12,187 bases of DNA from Anaerolineae bacterium (GTDB lineage: Bacteria; Chloroflexota; Anaerolineae; Aggregatilineales; Phototrophicaceae). The stretch is taken from NCBI GenBank assembly GCA_020848855.1, contig JADLHH010000281.1:1-12187 (forward strand). The letters are read 5' to 3'. The notes under the pieces are model-generated. The model had not been told where the DNA came from. It made no database searches and saw only the letters and a program-made list of their open reading frames with translations. The position numbers and the translations under genes were made by a program. Every line of letters starts with the position of its first letter. Position 1 is the stretch's first letter. Positions 7,030 through 12,187 of the stretch are shown piece by piece.

Positions 7030-7083
7030 GCCCCGGAAGTAACTTTCCAGCGCCGGTTCCCCGGCGTAATGCCCGCGCGGGCG

Positions 7084-7086
7084 TTA
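7084..7086 (-). other. in-frame TAA splitting the DUF3160 gene
   Basis: The first half ends ...LTDYREDFSQ-TAA. The same frame then continues RPRGHYAGEPALESYFRGMM without a gap into the second half. In intact relatives this site normally reads DYSQ-(Y/F)-x-PRGHY, so the TAA sits where an aromatic codon is expected. TAC or TAT to TAA is a single base change. The two halves are in the same frame (8142 minus 7029 is a multiple of three), so no frameshift is involved. TAA is not used for selenocysteine or pyrrolysine. A nonsense mutation or a base-calling error are the simplest explanations. Confidence 0.85.
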
Positions 7087-8142
7087 CTGGCTGAAGTCCT
7101 CGCGGTAGTCCGTGAGAAACGGGATCGTCTCCTGCCCCTCGCCGGCGAACGCCAGCGCCGCGAGCGCGTCGGCTTCGCGGATGAGCGCATCATCCACGCC
7201 CGAAAACGGCGAATCCGACGCCATCAACCGGGCGGCGACCAGCAGATACAGCACCGTGTTACGAGCCGGTGTTTCGAGCGACGTGCCGATCGCTTCCTGA
7301 TACTGCGTCACGGCGCTCTGCAGGCTGCCAACTACCATGTCGCCCAACCACTGCACCAACGCCTCGCGCTCCAGGTCGGAAAGCAGATTGTCGAAGATGT
7401 AGTGCAGCGCGTGGAGCATCGAATCGGTCGTGACGAACATGGGATGCCCCAGTTCCTGCGTCGTCGGGTCTGCCTGCCAGTCGAAGCTGTCCGGCACGGT
7501 TTGCCAGTCCGCTTCAAATTCCCGGTAGGCGTCACTGAACTGCTCAGCGCCTTCCGGCACGACGACGAAACCGTTCTGTGCCAGCAGCGCCCGCGCCCCG
7601 CTGCTCAGCTTCGCGTCGTCCACGAACAGCACGGGCGCGAGTTCAACCGGCAGTGACGGCATATTCCCGGCATAGACCACCGGGAGCGCCATCGTCATCG
7701 GGTCGGGAACCCCGCCGTAGGCGAGCGCCGACCAATCCCACGCGGCGAACAAACCGTCGGTCGAGACAACCGGCGCTGCCGTCGGTACGACGGACGTACC
7801 TGGCTGTGGCTCGACCAGATAAACGCCGTCGACCGCTTCGGCAATCCAGCCGACCTCGCCGTCGAACTTCACCTGCCACCACGCGATAGCGTCGGCGCAG
7901 GATGGTCCATCCAGCACTTCAAACGTCGCACCTTCTGACAGCCGCCCGACGACCGCCCCACTGCGGCTGCCAACGGCGCGCACGTTCAAAGGCTGCCCGT
8001 CAGTAAACGCGACCTGCCCCATCTGACCAACAATGAGCCGTGTCGGAAGTGACGGACACGCCCCCTGCGTGGCGGCAGGCAGCACGACAAAGCCGCACAG
8101 CGCCACGCACACGAATACGATAACCAACCTCTGCGTCTTCAT
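7084..8142 (-). CDS. SH3b-DUF3160 secreted protein, N-terminal part (truncated by TAA)
   Basis: This is the proximal 352 codons of the split DUF3160 gene. Residues 1-26 are a Sec signal peptide: a KTQR basic start, a hydrophobic core, then PAATQG. Residues about 35-110 form a bacterial SH3 domain (GQPLNVRAVGSRSGAVVG, AWWQVKFDGEVGWIAE), a module that often binds cell wall or extracellular ligands. A short Pro/Thr/Val-rich linker follows. From about residue 170 the DUF3160 region begins, with the characteristic FVTTDSMLHALHYIFDNLL and ARNTVLYLLVAARLM segments. The ATG at 8142 has AGGTGG 7 nt upstream. If translated alone, the product is a secreted SH3 domain plus a partial DUF3160. The undisrupted gene would encode about 829 residues. 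Confidence 0.85.
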   Translation of the reverse strand: MKTQRLVIVFVCVALCGFVVLPAATQGACPSLPTRLIVGQMGQVAFTDGQPLNVRAVGSRSGAVVGRLSEGATFEVLDGPSCADAIAWWQVKFDGEVGWIAEAVDGVYLVEPQPGTSVVPTAAPVVSTDGLFAAWDWSALAYGGVPDPMTMALPVVYAGNMPSLPVELAPVLFVDDAKLSSGARALLAQNGFVVVPEGAEQFSDAYREFEADWQTVPDSFDWQADPTTQELGHPMFVTTDSMLHALHYIFDNLLSDLEREALVQWLGDMVVGSLQSAVTQYQEAIGTSLETPARNTVLYLLVAARLMASDSPFSGVDDALIREADALAALAFAGEGQETIPFLTDYREDFSQ

Positions 8143-8149
8143 CGCACAA

Positions 8150-8155
8150 CCACCT
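8150..8155 (-). promoter_or_regulatory. ribosome binding site of the DUF3160 gene
   Basis: AGGTGG on the minus strand lies 7 nt before the ATG at 8142 and supports that start. Confidence 0.5.
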
Positions 8156-8178
8156 GATGAGATGCGCCAGTAAGACCA

Positions 8179-8199
8179 GCGACCAACCGGAGCGGTCGC
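8179..8199 (-). promoter_or_regulatory. hairpin in the DUF3160 leader
   Basis: GCGACC (8179-8184) and GGTCGC (8194-8199) pair perfectly around a 9-nt loop. In the minus direction this lies between the predicted promoter and the ribosome binding site, so it would be in the 5' untranslated leader. It could affect translation or be an operator. There is no evidence for a known riboswitch. Confidence 0.25.
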
Positions 8200-8221
8200 C
8201 CACCGATGTTATCCACTTCCG

Positions 8222-8251
8222 ATGATAGAGACTTTCAGGGATTCGTGCCAA
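8222..8251 (-). promoter_or_regulatory. candidate promoter of the DUF3160 gene
   Basis: On the minus strand TTGGCA (8246-8251) and TATCAT (8222-8227) are 18 bp apart. Each matches the sigma70 consensus at five of six positions. Transcription would start near 8215, about 73 nt before the ATG at 8142. Confidence 0.45.
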
Positions 8252-8308
8252 GCAGCAGCCGCGAATGGCTTCAGTGAGGGGCAGGAACCGTCACAGCTCC
8301 GGCTTGGC

Positions 8309-8333
8309 AAAAAAGTGGCTAAGCAAGCCGCGC
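8309..8333 (-). terminator. possible intrinsic terminator of the ABC exporter operon
   Basis: In the minus direction, directly after the ATPase stop codon, GGCT-TGCTT-AGCC forms a short stem-loop. It is followed by AC and a run of six T. The stem is weak (4 bp, perhaps extended across a bulge), but the position and T-run fit a terminator. A second pairing, CGGCTTG (8300-8306) with CAAGCCG (8324-8330), brackets it and could compete. Confidence 0.35.
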
Positions 8334-8341
8334 ACAGCCGT

Positions 8342-9151
8342 TTACCCGGCAGAAGTCGACGCCTGCCAGCTTGTCTCATAGGCTTCCAGCACCTCGTCAG
8401 TCGTGCCGTCCATCATCAACTGACCGCGATCCAGCCACAGGGCGCGCGTGCATAATTCACGGACAGACGCCGCCGAATGCGAAACCAGCACAATCGTCCG
8501 GTTTTCGTCGCGCAGCCCCCAGATGCGATCCCTGCATTTGGCGGCGAAATCCGCGTCCCCGACGGCGAGCACTTCGTCCAGAAAAATGATGTCCGGCAGC
8601 AGATGAATGGCGATGCTGAACCCCAGTCGCGCGACCATACCGCTGGAATAGACTTTGACCGGCACGTCGATGAATTCGCCCAATTCCGCGAATTCGACAA
8701 TTCTGTGTTCGATTGGGCGTACCTGATCGGGGTTCCAACCGAAAAACGCCGCGTTCAGGTAGATATTCCGGCGTCCCGGCATCTCCATATTGAACCCGGC
8801 GCTCACGCCGATCAGTGTAGCGTACTTCCCGATGACGTTGATGCTGCCCTTACTCGGTCGGGTTATCCCCGAAAGCAGTCGCAGCATCGTCGTCTTGCCC
8901 GCCCCGTTGCGCCCCACGATGCCGACCGCTTCGCCCTGCTTCACGCTGAAGCTCACGTCGCGCAGCGCGTAGAAAGGCTCGTGTACCGTTTTGTGCACAT
9001 ATCGCCCCAGAATTCGCTTCAACGCCGCCCCGGTTTCGTGGCGCAGGCTGAGCTGGCGCAGGCGGTTATATTCCTTGTAAACATTACGAACCTGGATGAC
9101 TGCTTCCGTATCGGGCGCGTACACCGCTGAAACCTCTGGCGATGGACTCAT
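8342..9151 (-). CDS. ABC exporter ATPase, Wzt/TagH type
   Basis: This is a 269-residue ATP-binding subunit of an ABC-2 type exporter for polysaccharide or teichoic-acid-like polymers, located on the cytoplasmic face of the membrane. Walker A is GRNGAGKTT (80-88), the ABC signature is YSSGM (168-172), Walker B is IIFLDE (188-193), the D-loop follows in AVGDADF, and the switch histidine is H225. The N-terminal 60 residues before ALRDVSF, with YNRLRQL...LKRIL, and the YATLIGVSAGFNMEMPGRRNIYLNA segment are typical of the O-antigen/TagH subfamily. It ends about 45 residues past the H-loop, so it lacks the C-terminal carbohydrate-binding domain found in Wzt proteins that recognise capped O-antigens. 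Its ATG overlaps the permease stop (ATGA), showing one operon. No glycosyltransferases are in the window, so the cargo is unknown. Confidence 0.92.
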   Translation of the reverse strand: MSPSPEVSAVYAPDTEAVIQVRNVYKEYNRLRQLSLRHETGAALKRILGRYVHKTVHEPFYALRDVSFSVKQGEAVGIVGRNGAGKTTMLRLLSGITRPSKGSINVIGKYATLIGVSAGFNMEMPGRRNIYLNAAFFGWNPDQVRPIEHRIVEFAELGEFIDVPVKVYSSGMVARLGFSIAIHLLPDIIFLDEVLAVGDADFAAKCRDRIWGLRDENRTIVLVSHSAASVRELCTRALWLDRGQLMMDGTTDEVLEAYETSWQASTSAG

Positions 9152-10410
9152 ACGTAATCCGCCATTTCACCCTCGACCGATTTGAACGTGGCGTAACCCA
9201 CGATCAGCGCGACGCCCGTGAACACGATCGAATAGTTGAGGGATACCAGATTCGGCGCGCGCCCATAGGCGATAACGTCCCGGAACCCCTGAATGATCGG
9301 GGAAATCGGGTTGATCACGAACAGAAACTGAAGCCGTTCCGGGAACTGTTCCACCGGGTAGATGATCGGCGTCAGGAAGAACAGAAGCTGCATGATTACG
9401 AACAGCAGTTGGGGAATATCCCGAACCAGCAGCGTCAGCACGCTGACGAGGAACATAATCCCCAGCGCCGTCAGCGCCAGCAGCAGGAACAGTATCACCA
9501 GATAGCCGTAGTAGGCGTTCGGCAGCACGCCGCCCAGCGCGTTGATGACCAGCATGGCGACGAACGCGAAGAGGAAATCGACAATCCCCTCGCCCAGCGT
9601 CAGCAGAACCAGAATCTCGCGCGGGAAATACACCTGGGCGACCAGCGTGATGCGCGCGATGATCGAGTTGGTGCTGTTCAGCACACTGTTCGAGAACAGG
9701 GTATAAGGCACCATCGCCGACATGTAATACGTGATGTACGGCACTTCAAGCTGGATGCCCATCAACTGGTTGAATGCAATCGACAGCACCACCGATGTTG
9801 CACTCGGCAGCAGGATGATCCACAGGATGCCCAGCACGCGCTGGCTGTAGCGCGCTTCAATGTTGAACAGCAGCCAAATCCACAGCAGCGACCGCCGCTC
9901 CCAGATCATGCGCATCGGGTTGATCAGGCTGCTGCCGGGATGCCCGATATACAGCCGGTACGGTAAGGCGACGCACAGGATGCCCAGAACCAGCCCCACT
10001 GCCGCGAAATAGCCGAGTTGAAGCTGCGAAACGTCCTGCAGCAGGACGAGCAAGCCAAACCAGGCGATCCCCAGCGACATGAGATAGCGCCGAAACGGAT
10101 GGATATCCAGCAGAAATGCCCGGTACGGCTTACGTGTCGCCAGCGGCGACCGGCTGAGCGCCGCCGTGATCAGCGATGCGCCGAACAGCACCACGTATAA
10201 CAGCGTGGGCATCGCCTCATATTCCGGCGGGAGTTCCTTCCCGAACGGAACCTGCAGCCGAAATTGTACTGCCAGCAGCATCGCCCCCAGCAGAATGATG
10301 AAATGCATCGCCAGCACCGAGACGAAAGCTTCTCGCCGGTCTTCTGTGCCGACCGCAGCAACCGAAACTTGCACACCACCCCCTGGAGGAAACGAACGCG
10401 CATCAATCAT
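9148..10410 (-). CDS. ABC-2 exporter permease with extra N-terminal membrane domain
   Basis: This is the membrane subunit partnering the downstream ATPase, 420 residues from the ATG at 10410. Residues from about 170 to 420 form an ordinary ABC2_membrane domain of the Wzm/TagG type, with the entry sequence ERRSLLW-W...IEARYSQRVLGILW, six helices, and an LTPIIYPVEQFPERLQFL...NPISPIIQGFRD signature. Classical Wzm is only about 260 residues. Here about 165 extra residues precede it, with four predicted helices (about 29-50, 69-85, 109-125, 133-153). That layout resembles the N-terminal four-helix region of polyprenyl-phosphate glycosyl-1-phosphate transferases. The start is uncertain: a TTG at 10443 is possible. 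A GTG at 10374, just behind AGGGGG, would still keep all helices. Confidence 0.88.
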   Translation of the reverse strand: MIDARSFPPGGGVQVSVAAVGTEDRREAFVSVLAMHFIILLGAMLLAVQFRLQVPFGKELPPEYEAMPTLLYVVLFGASLITAALSRSPLATRKPYRAFLLDIHPFRRYLMSLGIAWFGLLVLLQDVSQLQLGYFAAVGLVLGILCVALPYRLYIGHPGSSLINPMRMIWERRSLLWIWLLFNIEARYSQRVLGILWIILLPSATSVVLSIAFNQLMGIQLEVPYITYYMSAMVPYTLFSNSVLNSTNSIIARITLVAQVYFPREILVLLTLGEGIVDFLFAFVAMLVINALGGVLPNAYYGYLVILFLLLALTALGIMFLVSVLTLLVRDIPQLLFVIMQLLFFLTPIIYPVEQFPERLQFLFVINPISPIIQGFRDVIAYGRAPNLVSLNYSIVFTGVALIVGYATFKSVEGEMADYV

Positions 10411-10623
10411 ACCGAAAAGCCGGCGGGGGTTAAAGGGCGGCAAAACCGGTCACGGCGGCTGCCCCCTGCTTCATCACGGGTAAACACTGGGAGAATCCTG
10501 ATATTCGCCGAGCAGATAGACATTGATGTTACATTTCGCTGTTTGGATATGCATATAACGATTTTGTTTATGCAGCGCTATCCTGGTGAACAACACCCTC
10601 TCCTTTTAAGCGCCGCCATTGAC

Positions 10624-10629
10624 TATAAT
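10624..10629 (+). promoter_or_regulatory. -10 element of the LLM oxidoreductase gene
   Basis: TATAAT is a perfect -10 hexamer, 88 bp upstream of the ATG at 10718. No good -35 lies 16-18 bp before it (the region is a pyrimidine-rich CTCCTTTT), so activation or a weak promoter is possible. Confidence 0.35.
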
Positions 10630-10704
10630 GGGGCAGTCCTGCAACCCATCCGAGCAGCATATCAGGCATACTGTCCGCTGTCATCTGCGCGATCCGTACG
10701 TCCT

Positions 10705-10711
10705 GGAGGAG
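10705..10711 (+). promoter_or_regulatory. Shine-Dalgarno that fixes the LLM start
   Basis: GGAGGAG lies 6 nt before the ATG at 10718, a near-ideal site. It decides for this start over an in-frame ATG at 10619 that has no ribosome binding site and overlaps the predicted -10 element. Confidence 0.7.
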
Positions 10712-10717
10712 CATCTC

Positions 10718-11809
10718 ATGGCTAACGAAACCAGCGGTTCGGCGTCCCGACCGTTCGAAATTGGACTCTACTCGTTCGTGGAACTCACTTCCGACCCGCA
10801 GACCGGGCACAAGCTCAGCCCTGCCGAGCGCATCCGCGACCTGCTGGAAGAAATCGAACTCGCGGATCAGGTCGGGCTGGATGTGTTCGGCATCGGCGAG
10901 CATCACCGCGAGGATTTCGTCTCGTCCGCGCCCGAAGTCATCCTCGGAGCAGCCGCCGCTCGCACCCGGAATATCCGCCTGTCCAGCGCCGTCACCGTGC
11001 TCAGTTCCGACGACCCGGTGCGCGTCTTCGAACGCTTCGCCTGCCTCGATCTGGTCTCGAACGGGCGCGCCGAAATCATGGCGGGGCGCGGCTCATTCAT
11101 CGAATCATTCCCGCTGTTCGGCTACGACCTGCACGACTACGACGATCTGTTCACCGAAAAGCTCGATATGCTGCTGAAGCTGCGCGAATCGGTGCGGGTG
11201 ACGTGGAGCGGGCGTTTCCGCGCCCCACTCGACAATATGGGCGTGTACCCGCGCCCGGTGCAGAACCCGCTGCCGGTCTGGGTTGGCGTTGGCGGCACAC
11301 CGGAATCCGTCGTGCGCGCAGCAAGCCGGGGGCTGCCGATGGCGCTGGCGATCATCGGCGGGATGCCCGAACGCTTCAAGCCGTTCACCGACCTGTACCG
11401 GCAGGTCGCCGCCGAATCCAATTATGATCCCGCGCCGCCGATCAGCATCAATTCGCACGGCTTCATCGCCGACACTCGTGAACAGGCGATTGACGAGTCG
11501 TTCCCCGCCGTCGCGGTCGTGATGAACAAGATCGGACGCGAGCGCGGCTGGGCACCCATGCAGCGCTCGCAGTACGAAGCCTCGGCGACGATACGCGGCG
11601 CGAATTTCGTCGGCAGCCCGGACGACATCATCGAGAAAATCCTGTTCCAGCACGAGATTTTCAACCATCAGCGGCTGCTGTTGCAGCTCAGCGTCGGTAC
11701 GATGCCGCACGACAAGCTGATGCACGCCATCGAGCTGCTCGGCACGAAGATCGCCCCGGTCGTGCGAGAAGAAATCGCCCGGCGGGTCATGGCGCAGGAC
11801 GCGCCGTAG
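10718..11809 (+). CDS. LLM-class flavin-dependent oxidoreductase (Atu2307/SP_0267 type)
   Basis: This is a 363-residue cytoplasmic protein of the bacterial luciferase-like monooxygenase superfamily, a TIM-barrel flavoprotein using FMN or F420. FEIGLYSF near the N-terminus, [10 protein letters not shown] (residues 58-67), [19 protein letters not shown], the [18 protein letters not shown] segment (110-127) and [17 protein letters not shown] are hallmarks of the Atu2307-type subgroup. Length and domain limits are normal for the family, and no motif is missing. The start at 10718 has a strong Shine-Dalgarno. The gene stands alone: divergent from the exporter operon and converging with only 4 nt between stops on the XdhC-family gene. 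The substrate is unknown; the subgroup has structures but no firmly assigned reaction that I know of. Confidence 0.92.
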   Translation: MANETSGSASRPFEIGLYSFVELTSDPQTGHKLSPAERIRDLLEEIELADQVGLDVFGIGEHHREDFVSSAPEVILGAAAARTRNIRLSSAVTVLSSDDPVRVFERFACLDLVSNGRAEIMAGRGSFIESFPLFGYDLHDYDDLFTEKLDMLLKLRESVRVTWSGRFRAPLDNMGVYPRPVQNPLPVWVGVGGTPESVVRAASRGLPMALAIIGGMPERFKPFTDLYRQVAAESNYDPAPPISINSHGFIADTREQAIDESFPAVAVVMNKIGRERGWAPMQRSQYEASATIRGANFVGSPDDIIEKILFQHEIFNHQRLLLQLSVGTMPHDKLMHAIELLGTKIAPVVREEIARRVMAQDAP

Positions 11810-11813
11810 GCAT

Positions 11814-12187
11814 CTAGCTGCTGGCGTTCTTCACTTCGACAATCTCCGCCATGACCGCCAGCGCGATCTCTTCAGGCGTTTTCGCCCCAATCGCCAGCCC
11901 GATTGGCGCGTGCAGCCGTGCCAGCGCCGCGTCACTCACCCCCGCTGCCCGCAGCCGTTCCAACCGCTCCCGGTGCGTGCGCGGGCTGCCCAGCACGCCG
12001 ACATACGCGGCGTCGCTACCAAGCCCGGCAATCACGGCGGGGTCGTCGATTTTCGGGTCATGCGTCAGGATGGCGATGAAAGATCGCCTGTTGAGGGCGA
12101 TATTGGCGAACGCCTGCGCCGGAAACTGATGAACGATCTCGACATCCGGGAAGCGCTCCGGTGTGGCGAACGCGCTGCGCGGGTCAA
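11814..12187 (-). CDS. XdhC-family protein, partial (5' end outside window)
   Basis: The last 123 codons of an XdhC/CoxI-family protein are visible. The reading frame is open to the window edge, so the start is missing. The visible part is the XdhC_C (PF13478) Rossmann-like domain. It begins DPRSAFATPERFPD and continues with HQFPAQAF, LTHDPKIDDPAVIAGL and AYVGVLGSPRTHRERLERL. It ends with GLAIGAKTPEEIALAVMAEIV. In the studied XdhC the family binds molybdenum cofactor and delivers it, after sulfuration, to xanthine-dehydrogenase-type enzymes. Whether this gene serves such an enzyme cannot be told: no molybdenum hydroxylase gene is in the window, though one could lie to the right. Confidence 0.88.
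   Translation of the reverse strand, partial: DPRSAFATPERFPDVEIVHQFPAQAFANIALNRRSFIAILTHDPKIDDPAVIAGLGSDAAYVGVLGSPRTHRERLERLRAAGVSDAALARLHAPIGLAIGAKTPEEIALAVMAEIVEVKNASS

Larger units (their letters stand above)
10411..10717. promoter_or_regulatory. divergent intergenic region between exporter and LLM genes
   Basis: This 307-nt stretch has no recognisable gene. It separates the leftward exporter operon from the rightward LLM oxidoreductase, so it must hold promoters for both. An AT-rich core at about 10515-10570 contains the perfect 10-bp palindrome ATATGCATAT (10547-10556), a possible regulator site. I could not identify a convincing leftward -35/-10 pair. Confidence 0.4.

Noticed and set aside
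7084..7086. recoding of the TAA as selenocysteine or pyrrolysine
   Set aside because: Those use TGA and TAG respectively, and the expected residue is an ordinary aromatic one.
8143..8341. small RNA or riboswitch between the DUF3160 and ABC ATPase genes
   Set aside because: Only a 6-bp hairpin and a weak terminator are visible, and no conserved riboswitch core was recognised.
9142..9966. 274-codon plus-strand reading frame opposite the permease
   Set aside because: It is composed almost wholly of Gln, Arg, His and Asp, as expected from reading hydrophobic permease codons in reverse.
10619..10717. 33-residue N-terminal extension of the LLM oxidoreductase
   Set aside because: The upstream ATG has no ribosome binding site and the frame crosses the TATAAT element. 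The domain begins just after the ATG at 10718.

Overview
The window is about 60% GC and carries dense single-copy metabolic, transport and regulatory genes on both strands. The gene mix is a SH3b-DUF3160 secreted protein, a UPF0261/Tm-1-like protein, an Atu2307-type LLM oxidoreductase and a Wzm/Wzt-type exporter with an extra membrane domain. Together with the protein style, this suggests an environmental bacterium, most likely a Chloroflexota (Anaerolineae-like) lineage. That assignment is inferred from gene families, not from a marker gene. No rRNA, tRNA, CRISPR, IS element or phage gene is visible.

Layout from left to right. (1) Bases 1-299 are a leader with a strong sigma70-like promoter and two small inverted repeats. 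It drives a LacI-family regulator (+) that overlaps by 8 nt an extended-SDR NAD(P)-dependent epimerase/dehydratase (+). After a 297-nt gap comes an MFS transporter (+). The gap holds what looks like a decayed, opposite-strand piece of a different NAD-epimerase gene. Regulator, sugar-type SDR and transporter look like a small carbohydrate or sugar-acid uptake/catabolism cassette. (2) Converging on it are a small DUF1905 protein (-) and a UPF0261 Tm-1-like protein (-) that starts at TTG behind a strong Shine-Dalgarno. (3) A large secreted SH3b-DUF3160 gene (-, about 830 codons) is split by one in-frame TAA; both halves lie in the same frame and the flanking protein is intact. (4) An ABC-2 polysaccharide/teichoic-acid-type exporter follows (-): the permease overlaps the ATPase by ATGA. 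The permease has an unusual N-terminal four-helix extension. (5) Divergent from the exporter is an LLM flavin-dependent oxidoreductase (+). It converges, with only 4 nt between stop codons, on an XdhC-family gene (-) that runs off the right edge.

The observations most worth a second look are the single in-frame stop in the DUF3160 gene, the extra N-terminal membrane domain on the exporter permease, the LacI/SDR translational coupling with an SDR that lacks the usual catalytic Ser/Thr, and the decayed epimerase fragment. I do not see convincing evidence for a wholly new system (defence island, biosynthetic cluster or mobile element).
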